64,000 bases of DNA from Brucella tritici (GCF_008932295.1 NZ_WBWA01000002.1:124001-188000); one strand, 5' to 3'. Positions 27,269 through 36,846 are shown, counted from the first letter of the stretch. Notes: a model not told the origin generated them from the sequence alone. Translations and numbers: made by a program.

Positions 27269-27676
27269 TTATCTCTTCCTCTCACGGAAACCCGCTTCCA
27301 GCGTGTTTCCGTCGGGATCGAAGACCAGCGCTGCGTAATAGCCCATTTCTTCCGGCCCCTGATAGGCGGGGCCGCCGCTCTCCCTGCCGCCAGCCTTCAG
27401 CGCGGCCTCATGAAACGCCTCCACCGCCTCGCGGCTTCCGGCTGTAAACATGAGATGCAGACGGTCGCCGGGCTTGTCATCGCCATCACCCGCCCCATCG
27501 TGGCCGCCGTGAATCCACAGAAACGGAACCGGTGCCCGTTCTCCCCCGCTGACGAAGAAACCGCTGCCTGATCGGGCAATGACCTCCAGGCCAAGTTCGG
27601 GCATGCAGCTTTCGTAAAAAGAAAGGCTGCGATTGACGTTACGGGCTTTGAATCCGATGTGATCGAAGAGCGACAT
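27269..27676 (-). CDS. VOC-family (glyoxalase/bleomycin-resistance fold) protein
   Basis: A 135-residue single vicinal-oxygen-chelate domain. An early metal-ligand His (FDHIGFKARNVNRSLSFYE) and a late one with the family's Asp-Pro-Asp-Gly-Asn turn (YYAALVFDPDGNTLEAGF) are visible. Function within VOC (lyase, dioxygenase or resistance) cannot be decided. The start could also be 27685; neither has a clear ribosome site. It converges on metI with a 16-bp gap. Confidence 0.8.
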   Translation of the reverse strand: MSLFDHIGFKARNVNRSLSFYESCMPELGLEVIARSGSGFFVSGGERAPVPFLWIHGGHDGAGDGDDKPGDRLHLMFTAGSREAVEAFHEAALKAGGRESGGPAYQGPEEMGYYAALVFDPDGNTLEAGFRERKR

Positions 27677-27703
27677 GAGATTCAATATATCGCGGCCAAC
27701 TAT

Positions 27704-27741
27704 AAAGAAAAGCGGCGCTTTCGATTTTGGAAAACGCCGCT
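27704..27741 (-). terminator. Terminator of the TPR lipoprotein gene
   Basis: On the minus strand, AGCGGCG and CGCCGCT arms (27735-27741 and 27711-27717) are followed by TTTTCTTTA. The hairpin begins ~30 bases after the gene's stop. Confidence 0.75.
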
Positions 27742-27772
27742 ATCACTCTTCAATTCTTGATAATATCGAAGG

Positions 27773-28663
27773 TTATCCGCGTGTACGGGCCAGACCGTCT
27801 TTTGCAGGCTGGTATTTCGGATCAAGCTGCACGGCACGCGAATAGGAATTCGCAGCCTTGGCCTTGTCGCCATTGTGCTCGTAGACAAGCGCCTGATTGG
27901 CCCAGCTTTCCGCCACGTTCTGGTCGAGCGTGATGGCGGTGTTGAAATCGTCGAAGGCGTTGTCGTAATCGCCAAGCGCCACATAGGAAATGCCGCGACC
28001 ATTATATGGCTCCGGCGCCGTGGAATTAAGCGATATTGCCTTGGAGAAATCTTCGATGGCCTGCTTGTGCTGACCCTTGGCCTGATAGATCAGGCCGCGA
28101 TTGTGATAGGCGCGACCATCGGTCGTCTGCAGGGCGATAGCCTGATTGAAGTCGCTGAGCGCCTGATCGAGACGTCCGGCCTGACGGTAGACATTGCCTC
28201 GCCCGATATAGGCGGCGTCATATTGCGAATTGAGCTGAATCGCCTTGCTGTAATCCTGCACGGCCTTGGTACTGTCGCCCATATAGCGATAGACCAGCGC
28301 GCGGTTGGCATAGGCCTGATAGAAATTCGGATTGAGCGCTATTGCCTGATCGAAATCGCGCAGCGCTTCCTTGTAGCGCCCGGACTTGCCATAGGCGGAA
28401 CCGCGCACATTGTAGCCTTCCGGATCACGCGGATTGCTCTGGATCACGCTTGTCAGCGAACTGATGTTCTCGCTCGACCCCTGCGCCTTGTCGACAGTGC
28501 TGAGTGCCGTGGTTGTGGAGCTTTGGCAGCCGGCAACGGTCAAAGCCAGAAGTGCGGCGGCAATGAGAAGGCCGTTTCGGCCTGTTCCACCCAATGCTTC
28601 AATTCCCGAAACTTTCGTTCCGGACGATTGCATCATCTTCACGCGCGTGGGCAACGACTGCAT
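27773..28663 (-). CDS. Tetratricopeptide-repeat lipoprotein
   Basis: A 296-residue protein with an N-terminal hydrophobic segment and lipobox (ALLALTVAGC, Cys about residue 46), then seven or so TPR units covering residues ~65-290 (for example YKEALRDFDQAIALNPNFYQAYANRALVYRYMGD). It is thus an outer-membrane-anchored protein-interaction scaffold, similar in build to NlpI. The signal is preceded by ~30 extra residues, so a later start (such as the MMQSSG methionines at 28636/28633) is possible. It stands alone, with a terminator behind it. Specific partner unknown. Confidence 0.85.
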   Translation of the reverse strand: MQSLPTRVKMMQSSGTKVSGIEALGGTGRNGLLIAAALLALTVAGCQSSTTTALSTVDKAQGSSENISSLTSVIQSNPRDPEGYNVRGSAYGKSGRYKEALRDFDQAIALNPNFYQAYANRALVYRYMGDSTKAVQDYSKAIQLNSQYDAAYIGRGNVYRQAGRLDQALSDFNQAIALQTTDGRAYHNRGLIYQAKGQHKQAIEDFSKAISLNSTAPEPYNGRGISYVALGDYDNAFDDFNTAITLDQNVAESWANQALVYEHNGDKAKAANSYSRAVQLDPKYQPAKDGLARTRG

Positions 28664-29064
28664 TCCTTTCAGCTCGCATAGGGCGCAAGACCCTTCTGCC
28701 TCTTCTCCATCCCGTGCCAGCCCGGTTTCCAGGGCCTGCTCATGCCGGGCTATTCTGTCTGTTACGGTACTATACTGGCGTCAACCAGCAGATAAAAACA
28801 GCAAAAAGGCGGCATACTCTCAAGCTTGGTTTATAATTAGATAGTCCGCCTGACAGTTGGATATCCTAATCATTTGTTTTTACACATAATGGCGCGCGAG
28901 AAGTCCAGAAACTTTTCGTAACGCCGCATTAAAAATGGAAGCGGAATAGATGAAATTATATCTCGCTGACATGGATCGCGTCACACTATGTCTGGAAACG
29001 ATCTCAAATATCTAAAGTCAAAACGTGCAAAATCCGGCGCAAGCGGAAGCCAGCACCGGAAAGC
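28664..29064. other. Intergenic region upstream of the TPR lipoprotein gene
   Basis: About 400 bp, AT-rich after 28780. It must hold the TPR-gene promoter and the rpsU downstream flank. No gene, tRNA or palindromic repeat was recognised. Confidence 0.5.
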
Positions 29065-29096
29065 AAAAAAGGCGCCGTTCAACAGCGCCCGTTTTT
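29065..29096 (-). terminator. Terminator after rpsU
   Basis: On the minus strand, a short GC stem (GGCGC / GCGCC) is followed by TTTTTT, beginning ~15 bases after the rpsU stop. Confidence 0.65.
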
Positions 29097-29104
29097 AAAG
29101 TCGA

Positions 29105-29332
29105 TCAGCGAGCGCCCGGACGGCCGCCGATGAGGCCTTCACGCTGAGCGCGCTTGCGGGCCAGCTTGCGTGCGCGACGAACGGCTTCTGCCTTTTCGCG
29201 AGCGCGCTTTTCGGACGGCTTTTCATAGTGGCCGCGCATCTTCATTTCGCGGAAGATACCTTCGCGCTGCATCTTTTTCTTGAGAGCGCGGAGAGCCTGA
29301 TCAACATTATTATCGCGGACGAGTACCTGCAC
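29105..29332 (-). CDS. rpsU: 30S ribosomal protein S21
   Basis: A 75-residue basic protein with the S21 signature [23 protein letters not shown] and the Arg/Lys-rich C-terminus [20 protein letters not shown] typical of alphaproteobacteria. It joins the 30S subunit near the 3' end of 16S rRNA. The frame stays open upstream, but only GTG 29332 gives the correct family N-terminus (MQVLVRDNN); ACGGGA about 7-12 bases upstream is its ribosome site. The gene is monocistronic; Brucellaceae often carry more than one rpsU. Confidence 0.92.
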   Translation of the reverse strand: MQVLVRDNNVDQALRALKKKMQREGIFREMKMRGHYEKPSEKRAREKAEAVRRARKLARKRAQREGLIGGRPGAR

Positions 29333-29687
29333 GTGTATTCCCGTATCGGTTAGAATTTCGGTTAAGCCTGAGGCCGTTAGGGGGTCTTTTAACGATTTCA
29401 GCCGGTCTGACCGGCCGATCAACGCCCAAAGGCTCCCAAGCTTCGCAACGGATACGCTGCAAATTGGTCGTGGCTATTACCAGAAAGAGCCAACCCTGTC
29501 CACCTCAAGATGCAACTTTGCCCACCGGCTTGCGTGAATTACCGGCTTGCGCACGATTTACTATGGTCGCAATCGCGTGAATAGGCTAAATGGCGCACGT
29601 TTCCCGCATAATTCGGCCTCAATGGCTACGCATAGCATTTTGCCAGCAAACCGATAATGCCCCCTCTCATTTTATCCGATTCTCCTG
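29333..29687. other. Intergenic region between rpsU and the membrane hydrolase gene
   Basis: 355 bp containing the rpsU promoter. An 11-bp direct repeat ACCGGCTTGCG occurs at 29524-29534 and 29541-29551 (17-bp period). No gene seen. Confidence 0.5.
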
Positions 29688-30884
29688 ATGCCCCTCCGCA
29701 AACGACTCGTTATCCAGTTCACAGGCTATGAAGGCCTGCACCCGAAAGCCGTCCGCGTGCGCCACGCCCAGGCCCTGAAGGATTTCGACCGCCTGTGGAA
29801 GGCAAAGACCAAGCTTCCGCCCATGACGGAAGAGCCTGATGATTGCGGCACGACCACCGCCGTCACCATGGGCAATGGCTGGCAGACGGAAACCGAGTTC
29901 TGCCAGTTTGGCACTGCGGATATTTTCGACGATTACGCCGCGCGCTCGACACCGAAGCGGATGCTGACCGGCTTTCACGCATTCCTGAACATCCTCTTCA
30001 CCGGAACGCTGTGGCGCTATCTGACGACGAGCTGGCGCTTTGTCCTGTTTTTCCTGTGGCCGTTTCTGCTGTCGCTGGCGATTCTGGCTATAGCTGCCCT
30101 GCTCGCCTTCGCACCGATAGCCGCAGGCATTCCGACGCTGCATCTCTTATGGTCGGTGCCGTTAGCCGCCATCGTCGCGACCCTGCTCGTGCGCAAGCCC
30201 GGCGACCGGTTTTTCATGTCCTATCTGCTCGACGACTGGTCCGCGGCCTATGATCGTATTCACGGGCGAAACGAAAAGCTCAACCAGCGGCGCAAGGCCT
30301 TTGCAGAAGCCCTGAAACGGAAGATCGAAGCCAGCGATGCCGATGAAGTCATCATCGTTGCGCATAGTCTCGGCACGGTTCCGGCAGTGGAAGCGCTTGC
30401 CGATCTGCAGCGCGAGCGTCCCGATCTTCTGGCAAAACAGCCGGTCTCTCTGCTTGCCATCGGCTCATGTCTGATGATGATCGCGCTTCACCCCAAGGCG
30501 AAATCATTGCGCGAGGACGCGCGGGTGGTGATCGAGGAAAGCCCGGTCCTGTGGTCGGAATTCCAGGCGCTGACCGACATCATCCACTTCTACGGTTCGG
30601 ACCCGGCCAAGGTCCTCAAGCTGAAGACCGCCAACCCGCCGCTCATCAACCGCATCCGCTTCAAGAACGTGCACAGCGAAAACCGCTACAAGCGCTCGAA
30701 AGGCAATTTCTTCCTGATGCATCTGCTTTATATGCGCGGGGCGGAGAAGAAGAATTTCTACGACTTCGGCATGTTCCTGCACGGCCCGTTCTTCTTCCGC
30801 GAGCTGATGACGGAGCACAAAGAAAAAGCCGCCCCTCTCGATGAAGAAGGACGGCTTCCGGTTCAATACCGCAAAGCGGCTTAA
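29688..30884 (+). CDS. Membrane protein with alpha/beta-hydrolase (lipase-like) motif
   Basis: A 398-residue protein of no named family that I can recall. Residues ~105-165 hold two or three membrane segments (FVLFFLWPFLLSLAILAIAALLAF; HLLWSVPLAAIVATLLV). Residues ~220-270 contain VIIVAHSLGTVPAVEAL, the G-x-S-x-G-like nucleophile elbow (His-Ser-Leu-Gly) of lipases. The N-terminus reads like a cytosolic cap and there is no signal peptide. Its stop overlaps that of the convergent MaoC gene. Probably a conserved alphaproteobacterial membrane-bound esterase/lipase-like protein; catalysis is unproven. Confidence 0.75.
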   Translation: MPLRKRLVIQFTGYEGLHPKAVRVRHAQALKDFDRLWKAKTKLPPMTEEPDDCGTTTAVTMGNGWQTETEFCQFGTADIFDDYAARSTPKRMLTGFHAFLNILFTGTLWRYLTTSWRFVLFFLWPFLLSLAILAIAALLAFAPIAAGIPTLHLLWSVPLAAIVATLLVRKPGDRFFMSYLLDDWSAAYDRIHGRNEKLNQRRKAFAEALKRKIEASDADEVIIVAHSLGTVPAVEALADLQRERPDLLAKQPVSLLAIGSCLMMIALHPKAKSLREDARVVIEESPVLWSEFQALTDIIHFYGSDPAKVLKLKTANPPLINRIRFKNVHSENRYKRSKGNFFLMHLLYMRGAEKKNFYDFGMFLHGPFFFRELMTEHKEKAAPLDEEGRLPVQYRKAA

Positions 30885-31357
30885 CCCTCCGGTGGCGCTA
30901 CAACGGCAATCGTCAACCAGGTTGCCGTCAGCGCAGGCTTCAGCGAGTTTTCGATTTCCAGCGTCACATCATAGTGATTGACCACGCGGCCTGACGGACG
31001 GATATCCGCATCGGCAAGCTTGAAGCGGGCGCGCACGCGCGAACCGGTTTTGACCGGCGACAGGAAGCGCAGCTTGTCGAAGCCGTAATTGATGCCCATC
31101 GTAGCCCCCTCCAGCATCGGAAGCGCTTCATAGGCCAGTGTCGACAAAAGCGACAGCGTCAGAAAGCCATGCGCAATGGTGCCGCCAAACGGCGTTTCCT
31201 TGGCAGCGCGTTCCGGATCGACATGAATGAACTGATGATCGTCGGTTGCATCCGCGAACTGGCTGATCATTTCCTGCGTGACTTCGCGCCACTCGGAACA
31301 TCCGATTTCCGTGCCGATTGCCTCGCGCAACTGGTCGAGCGTGATTGCGTCTTTCAT
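30881..31357 (-). CDS. MaoC-family (R)-enoyl-CoA hydratase-like protein
   Basis: A 158-residue hot-dog-fold protein. The hydratase-2 motif is visible as QFADATDDHQFIHVDPERAAKETPFGGTIAHGFLTLSLL, with catalytic Asp and His. The length matches small MaoC dehydratases acting on acyl-CoA (fatty-acid or polyhydroxyalkanoate metabolism). ATG 31357 gives the family-like start MKDAITLDQLREAIG. The next gene upstream (HAD) is 51 bp away on the same strand, so the two may be co-transcribed, though unrelated in role. Confidence 0.85.
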   Translation of the reverse strand: MKDAITLDQLREAIGTEIGCSEWREVTQEMISQFADATDDHQFIHVDPERAAKETPFGGTIAHGFLTLSLLSTLAYEALPMLEGATMGINYGFDKLRFLSPVKTGSRVRARFKLADADIRPSGRVVNHYDVTLEIENSLKPALTATWLTIAVVAPPEG

Positions 31358-31408
31358 TCGCTGGCTATTCCTGCTGATGTGATTTGCATTGTGTTTAACC
31401 AATAAAAC

Positions 31409-32080
31409 TTAGGCGGCAACCAGAATTTCCCGGGCAATATCATCCCAGTGCGAGAAAACCTGATGCGCACCCTTGCCCGTCAATTTTTCTGCGTGCCCGG
31501 CATAAGTATGTCCGCCGCCAGTATAGCCGAATGCCGTCATGCCTGCCGCGATGGCTCCTTCGACACCGAAGGGTGAGTCCTCGATCACCACGCAACGCGC
31601 CGGATCGACACCCATTTTGTCGGCTGCGAACAGGAACAGGTCCGGCGCTGGCTTGCCGCGCTTGACCATGCTGGACGAATAGACCGCATCGCCGAAATAG
31701 TGGCTGATACCGGTCTTTTCCAGACTGAACGCGATGCGTTCGGGCTGCGACGACGAAGCCACGCAGCGCTTTTGCGGCAGTTCGCGCAGAAAACTGGCGA
31801 TGCCAACGGTGGGCTGCAAGGCTTCGGCAAACAGGATCTTCGTTTCGGGCCAGAACTGGCTCGTGGCCTCTTCCGGCAGACGGTGTCCGGTCATATCCTC
31901 GATCATCTTCATGATATCGGCCTGCTTCATGCCGATGCCCTTGGCGACTGTGCCTTCCGGCAGTTTCATGCCGTGATTGGCATAGACCTGCTCAAAGGCA
32001 AGACAGGAAAGCGGCTCGCTATCGACGAGAACACCGTCACAGTCGAAGATCACGAGATCGAAAGGGGATACGCTGCTCAT
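31409..32080 (-). CDS. HAD-superfamily phosphatase (beta-phosphoglucomutase/GPP-like)
   Basis: A 223-residue HAD hydrolase. Motif I is LVIFDCDGVLVDSEPLS, motif II the Ser in CVASSSQPERI, motif III Lys in KRGKPAPDLFLFAADKMG and motif IV VVIEDSPFGVEGAIAAGM. The cap domain (residues ~20-85) is helical, as in subfamily IA. Likely a small phospho-sugar or glycolate phosphatase; substrate unknown. Confidence 0.87.
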   Translation of the reverse strand: MSSVSPFDLVIFDCDGVLVDSEPLSCLAFEQVYANHGMKLPEGTVAKGIGMKQADIMKMIEDMTGHRLPEEATSQFWPETKILFAEALQPTVGIASFLRELPQKRCVASSSQPERIAFSLEKTGISHYFGDAVYSSSMVKRGKPAPDLFLFAADKMGVDPARCVVIEDSPFGVEGAIAAGMTAFGYTGGGHTYAGHAEKLTGKGAHQVFSHWDDIAREILVAA

Positions 32081-32247
32081 TTTGGCTCCGGTGGCCCTCT
32101 AAAAGGATGTATATTTTGTCGCGCAGTTTGAAGGTGCGCGCATGCCAGTGTTGATATAGAGACTGTTCATCCAATACGCATCTATAACAACATAAGCGTG
32201 ACAAAATTACCGCGAAGAAGCGGCCTTGAAGTTTTGCGGAGAGTTTC

Positions 32248-33564
32248 ATGACGACAAATGTGGCACTGGTTGGACTGGCGCGCGATCTTGCAGCGCGGGC
32301 CGAAACCGGCAAGCCGATCCGCATCGGTCTTATCGGCGCTGGCGAAATGGGCACCGACATCGTCACGCAGGTCGCGCGGATGCAAGGCATCGAAGTCGGA
32401 GCGCTTTCCGCCCGCAGGCTTCCCAACACGTTCAAAGCTGTGCGCACCGCCTATGGCGACGAAGACAACGCGCAAGAAGCCAATAGCGAAGCGGCAATGA
32501 CCCGCGCCATCGAGAATGGCAAGATCGCCGTCACCGGCGACAATGACCTGATCCTTTCCAACCCGCTGCTCGATGTCATCATCGATGCGACCGGCATCCC
32601 GGAAGTGGGTGCCGAGACCGGCATCAAGGCGATCCGCAACGGCAAGCATCTCGTCATGATGAATGTCGAAGCCGATGTCACCATCGGGCCCTATCTCAAG
32701 GCCGAGGCCGACAAGCAGGGCGTGATCTATTCGCTGGGCGCTGGCGATGAACCGTCATCCTGCATGGAGCTGATCGAATTCGTGTCCGCCATGGGCCACA
32801 AGGTGGTAGCCGCTGGCAAGGGCAAGAACAATCCGCTCAATTTCGACGCCACGCCTGATGATTATCAGGAAGAAGCCGACCGCCGGAACATGAATGTCCG
32901 CCTGCTGGTGGAATTCATCGACGGCTCCAAGACGATGGTTGAAATGGCGGCCATCGCCAACGCCACCGGACTTGTGCCGGACATTGCGGGCATGCACGGC
33001 CCCAGAGCCGCAATCGACGAGCTGAACCGCACTTTGATCCCGAAGGAAGACGGCGGCGTGCTCAACAAGTCGGGCGTGGTCGATTATTCCATCGGGCGTG
33101 GTGTGTCGCCCGGCGTCTTCGTCATCGCCAAGATGGAGCATCCCCGCCTTGTCGAGCGTCTGGAAGATTTGAAGATGGGCAAAGGCCCCTATTTCACCTT
33201 CCACCGCCCCTTCCACCTCACTTCGCTGGAAGTGCCTCTGACCGTGGCGCGCGTGGTGTTGCACGGCAAGGCCGATATGGTGCCGCTGCCGAAGCCGGTG
33301 GCGGAAGTCTGCGCGGTTGCCAAGAAGGATTTGCAGCCCGGCGACCGTCTCGATGCCATCGGGCAATATTGCTACCGCTCATGGATCATGACGACGCCTG
33401 AAGCGCGTGCGGCCAAGGCCATTCCCTGCGGCCTTCTGCAAAACGGCTCGGTCATCGCGCCGATCAAGAAGGGCGAACTCATCACCTATGCCAATGCTGC
33501 ACCGCAGCCCGGCTCGAAGATCGCCGAACTGCGCGCTTTGCAGGATGCGATGTTAGGGGAGTAA
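32248..33564 (+). CDS. NAD(P)-dependent oxidoreductase with homoserine-dehydrogenase-like fold and SAF domain
   Basis: A 438-residue protein. Residues ~22-170 form a Rossmann domain (IRIGLIGAGEMGTDIVTQVAR; DVIIDATGIPEVGAETGIKAIRNGKHLVMMNVEADV) and the C-terminal ~80 residues look like a SAF domain (LQPGDRLDAIGQYCYRS...AAKAIPCGLLQNGSVIAPIKKGELI). This architecture is found in sugar-acid and tetronate/apiose-type pathways; the substrate is unknown. The frame ends inside the first unit of a GGGAGTAA tandem repeat, which supplies the last Glu and the TAA stop. No obvious operon partners. Confidence 0.82.
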   Translation: MTTNVALVGLARDLAARAETGKPIRIGLIGAGEMGTDIVTQVARMQGIEVGALSARRLPNTFKAVRTAYGDEDNAQEANSEAAMTRAIENGKIAVTGDNDLILSNPLLDVIIDATGIPEVGAETGIKAIRNGKHLVMMNVEADVTIGPYLKAEADKQGVIYSLGAGDEPSSCMELIEFVSAMGHKVVAAGKGKNNPLNFDATPDDYQEEADRRNMNVRLLVEFIDGSKTMVEMAAIANATGLVPDIAGMHGPRAAIDELNRTLIPKEDGGVLNKSGVVDYSIGRGVSPGVFVIAKMEHPRLVERLEDLKMGKGPYFTFHRPFHLTSLEVPLTVARVVLHGKADMVPLPKPVAEVCAVAKKDLQPGDRLDAIGQYCYRSWIMTTPEARAAKAIPCGLLQNGSVIAPIKKGELITYANAAPQPGSKIAELRALQDAMLGE

Positions 33565-33612
33565 GGGAGTAAGGGAGTAAGGGAGTAAGGGAGTAAGGGA
33601 GTAAGGGAGTAA
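33557..33612. repeat. Octamer tandem repeat (GGGAGTAA) x7
   Basis: Seven exact copies of GGGAGTAA in tandem. A reverse-complement-like tract rich in CCCTA/TTCCC/CTCCC follows at ~33648-33677, so the region can fold back. It lies at the convergent junction between the SAF-oxidoreductase and pntB genes. The format matches Brucella HOOF-Print octamer VNTR loci (family knowledge). Confidence 0.9.
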
Positions 33613-33679
33613 GGAAATACGGTCCGTATATTTGTAAGTCAAACATACTGCCCTATTCCCCTACTCCCCTATTCCCTTC

Positions 33680-35080
33680 TTAGTGGTCCAACGCCTTCAC
33701 AATGCTCTCGACCATCTTCTTCGCATCGGCGAAGAGCATCATGGTGTTGTCGCGGAAGAACAGTTCGTTTTCCACGCCCGCATAGCCTGAGCCCATGCCG
33801 CGCTTGATGAACAGAACCGTGCCGGCCTTGTCGACATCGAGGATCGGCATGCCGAAGATCGGTGACTTCGGATCGGTCTTCGCGGCCGGATTGGTGACGT
33901 CATTCGCGCCGATCACGAAAGCCACATCGGCCTGCGCGAATTCCGAATTGATGTCTTCCAGCTCGAACACTTCATCGTAAGGCACGTTGGCCTCAGCCAG
34001 CAGCACGTTCATATGTCCCGGCATACGACCGGCCACCGGATGGATGGCGTATTTGACTTCCACGCCTTCCGCCTTGAGCTTGTCGGCCATTTCACGCAGC
34101 GCGTGCTGCGCCTGTGCGACCGCCATGCCGTAGCCCGGCACGATGATGACCTTGGAAGCGTTCTTCATGATGAAGGCCGCATCGTCGGCAGAACCCTGCT
34201 TGACCGGACGCTGTTCAACCTCGCCCGCCGGGCCGCCAGACGTATCGCCGCCAAAGCCGCCAAGAATGACCGAGATGAACGAGCGGTTCATGCCCTTACA
34301 CATGATGTAGGACAGGATCGCGCCCGACGAACCGACCAGCGCGCCAGTGATGATCAGCGCCAGATTGCCAAGCGTGAAGCCGATGCCTGCCGCTGCCCAG
34401 CCCGAATAGGAATTGAGCATGGAGACCACGACCGGCATGTCCGCGCCGCCGATCGGCACGATGATCAGCACACCGAATACCAGCGACAGAAGCACGATCA
34501 GCCAGAACACGAAATGGCTTTCGGTGTTCACCAGCACAACAACCAGCAGCACGATAGCTGCGGCCAGCGCGGCATTGATGACATGACGTCCCGGCAGCAT
34601 GATCGGCTTGCCCGACATGCGACCGTCGAGTTTGAGGAAGGCGATGATCGAGCCGGTGAAGGTGATCGCGCCAATGGCGACGCCCAGCGACATTTCGATC
34701 AGCGCCTGACCATGGATCTGACTTACTTCGCCGATACCGAAGGAATGCGGCGAGTAAATTGCGGCAGCGGCCACCAGAACGGCAGCAAGGCCGATCAGCG
34801 AGTGGAACGCGGCGACAAGCTGCGGCATGGCCGTCATGGCGATGCGGCGCGCAATGACTGCACCGATGCCACCACCGATGGCGATGCCGATGACGATCAG
34901 CGCCAGACCGCCGAAACTTGGACGCGCCAGCAGAAGCGTGGTGACGATGGAAATCGCCATACCGATCATGCCGTACATATTGCCCTGACGGCTGGTCGTC
35001 GGATGCGACAGGCCGCGCAGCGCCAGAATGAACAGCACGCCGGAAACGAGGTAAAGGAAGGCTGCGAGATTAACGCTCAT
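33680..35080 (-). CDS. pntB: NAD(P) transhydrogenase subunit beta
   Basis: A 466-residue subunit with eight or nine membrane segments in the first ~270 residues and a C-terminal NADP(H)-binding domain III (VIIVPGYGMAVAQAQHALREMADKLKAEGVEVKYAIHPVAGRMPGHMNVLLAEANVPYDEVFELEDIN; IGANDVTNPAA). Together with PntAA and PntAB it couples proton entry to NADPH formation in the inner membrane. Third gene of pntAA-pntAB-pntB, 12 bp after pntAB. Full length and intact. Confidence 0.93.
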   Translation of the reverse strand: MSVNLAAFLYLVSGVLFILALRGLSHPTTSRQGNMYGMIGMAISIVTTLLLARPSFGGLALIVIGIAIGGGIGAVIARRIAMTAMPQLVAAFHSLIGLAAVLVAAAAIYSPHSFGIGEVSQIHGQALIEMSLGVAIGAITFTGSIIAFLKLDGRMSGKPIMLPGRHVINAALAAAIVLLVVVLVNTESHFVFWLIVLLSLVFGVLIIVPIGGADMPVVVSMLNSYSGWAAAGIGFTLGNLALIITGALVGSSGAILSYIMCKGMNRSFISVILGGFGGDTSGGPAGEVEQRPVKQGSADDAAFIMKNASKVIIVPGYGMAVAQAQHALREMADKLKAEGVEVKYAIHPVAGRMPGHMNVLLAEANVPYDEVFELEDINSEFAQADVAFVIGANDVTNPAAKTDPKSPIFGMPILDVDKAGTVLFIKRGMGSGYAGVENELFFRDNTMMLFADAKKMVESIVKALDH

Positions 35081-35092
35081 AATGGTTCAGCC

Positions 35093-35512
35093 TCACTTTT
35101 CTTTTTTCTTGTACATGGCGAGCATGCGCTGGGTGACCAGGAAGCCGCCGAAAATGTTGACGCTCGCCAGAATTAGCGCAATGAAACCGAAGCCGGTTGC
35201 CCAGCCCGAAAGCGAAAGGCCGACGGCCAGAAGCGCACCCACCACGATCACCGATGAAATGGCGTTGGTAACGGCCATCAATGGGGTGTGCAGCGCAGGC
35301 GTAACCGACCACACGACGTAATAGCCGACGAAAATCGCCAGAATGAAAATCGCAAAGCGGAACACGAACGGATCGATCGCGCCGCCCGATGCGGCATGCG
35401 CGGCAGCCGCCGCAGCATCACCCAGACCACCGGCGTTTTCCGCAGCCTGACGGACAGCATCTGCGGCCTGGTTCAGGCTCTCAAGAGCTTTATCGAGACT
35501 AGTTTCGGCCAT
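35093..35512 (-). CDS. pntAB: NAD(P) transhydrogenase subunit alpha part 2 (membrane)
   Basis: A 139-residue membrane subunit corresponding to the C-terminal part of E. coli PntA, separate here as in Rhodospirillum. An Ala-rich leader (residues 1-50) precedes three or four membrane helices ([61 protein letters not shown]). The start overlaps the pntAA stop by one base (TAATG). Confidence 0.92.
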   Translation of the reverse strand: MAETSLDKALESLNQAADAVRQAAENAGGLGDAAAAAAHAASGGAIDPFVFRFAIFILAIFVGYYVVWSVTPALHTPLMAVTNAISSVIVVGALLAVGLSLSGWATGFGFIALILASVNIFGGFLVTQRMLAMYKKKEK

Positions 35513-36846
35513 TATGCCTCTCCTCCATCAACAGGAGACTTGGGGGAAGACGAAGACTTTGCGGCAGCCTTCGGTGCTTTTGCAGGCGCTTTTTTCGCCA
35601 CTTTCGGTGCCGGTTTGGCATCGCCGACTACTTCTGCCTTCGCCACTTTCGGCTTCGGTGCCGCTTTCGGCTTGGCAGCGGGTTTCGCTGGCTTTTCGGC
35701 TGCAGGCGCGGCATCAGCCTTGGCGAAAGCCGGATGCAGGATCGCGCCCTGATGGGTCAGAAGCGTTGCCTTGACCAGCTCGTCCTGCGGATCGATCTTG
35801 AGCAGCTTGGTTTCCTTGTCGACAAGCGTTTCAAGGAAAGCGATCAGGTTGCGCGCATAAAGCTGCGATGCGCTCGCAGCGATGCGGCCCGACATGTTGA
35901 GATGGCCGACAATTCTGACGCCATTCACTTCGGCAACTTGACCGGGCACAGCGCCTTCGACATTGCCGCCGCGCTCGACGGCGAGATCGACCAGAACGGA
36001 ACCCGGACGCATGGAAGCGACCATTTCCTTGGACACCAGACGCGGGGCCGGACGGCCCGGAATGAGCGCCGTGGTAATGACGATATCCTGCTTGGCGATA
36101 TGGTCGGCAACGAGTGCGGCCTGCTTCGCCTGATATTCCTTCGACATTTCCTTGGCGTAACCGCCAGAGGTTTCGGCAGCCTTGAACTCATCATCCTCGA
36201 CGGCGATGAATTTCGCACCGAGCGAGGCGACCTGTTCCTTGGCGGCAGGGCGAACGTCGGTAGCCGTCACGACCGCACCGAGACGGCGTGCCGTTGCAAT
36301 GGCCTGAAGACCGGCAACGCCTGCCCCCATCACGAAAACCTTGGCGGCGGGAACCGTACCGGCTGCCGTCATCATCATCGGCATGGCGCGGTCATAGACT
36401 TCCGCCGCGTCGATCACGGCCTGATAACCGGCAAGATTTGCCTGTGACGACAGCACGTCCATCACCTGCGCACGGGTGATGCGCGGCATGAACTCCATGG
36501 TGAAAGCAGAAATTCCGGCCTTGGCAAGTGCCGCCACCGCATCTTCATGACCATAGGGATCAAGCATGGCAAACAGTGCTGCGCCCGATTTATACCCTTT
36601 GAGTTCCGTATCCGTAGGACGGCGCACTTTCAAAATGACGTCTGCCGTTTTGGCATCCGCCGTCGTGCCGATGCGGGCACCGGCTGCCGTAAACTCGGCA
36701 TCGGGAATGCGCGATTTCTCACCGGCGCCTTTTTCGACGACGACATCGAAGCCGAGCGCGATGAATTTCTTCACCGTCTCCGCCGATGCCGCAACGCGGG
36801 TCTCGCTGGGATCACTCTCTTTCGGGATAAATAACGTCTGGGCCAA
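35512..36846 (-). CDS. pntAA: NAD(P) transhydrogenase subunit alpha part 1, with Ala/Lys/Pro-rich tail
   Basis: A 444-residue soluble NAD(H)-binding domain-I subunit. The alanine-dehydrogenase-like fold is clear ([96 protein letters not shown]). The usual length is ~380 residues; here the last ~70 residues are a low-complexity tail of Ala, Lys and Pro ending in [15 protein letters not shown]. This tail replaces the linker that joins the domain to the membrane part in fused PntA. First gene of the operon. Confidence 0.92.
   Translation of the reverse strand: MAQTLFIPKESDPSETRVAASAETVKKFIALGFDVVVEKGAGEKSRIPDAEFTAAGARIGTTADAKTADVILKVRRPTDTELKGYKSGAALFAMLDPYGHEDAVAALAKAGISAFTMEFMPRITRAQVMDVLSSQANLAGYQAVIDAAEVYDRAMPMMMTAAGTVPAAKVFVMGAGVAGLQAIATARRLGAVVTATDVRPAAKEQVASLGAKFIAVEDDEFKAAETSGGYAKEMSKEYQAKQAALVADHIAKQDIVITTALIPGRPAPRLVSKEMVASMRPGSVLVDLAVERGGNVEGAVPGQVAEVNGVRIVGHLNMSGRIAASASQLYARNLIAFLETLVDKETKLLKIDPQDELVKATLLTHQGAILHPAFAKADAAPAAEKPAKPAAKPKAAPKPKVAKAEVVGDAKPAPKVAKKAPAKAPKAAAKSSSSPKSPVDGGEA

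Noticed and set aside
33557..33612. Short direct repeats as a possible CRISPR array
   Set aside because: Units are 8 bp with no spacers; this is a simple tandem repeat.
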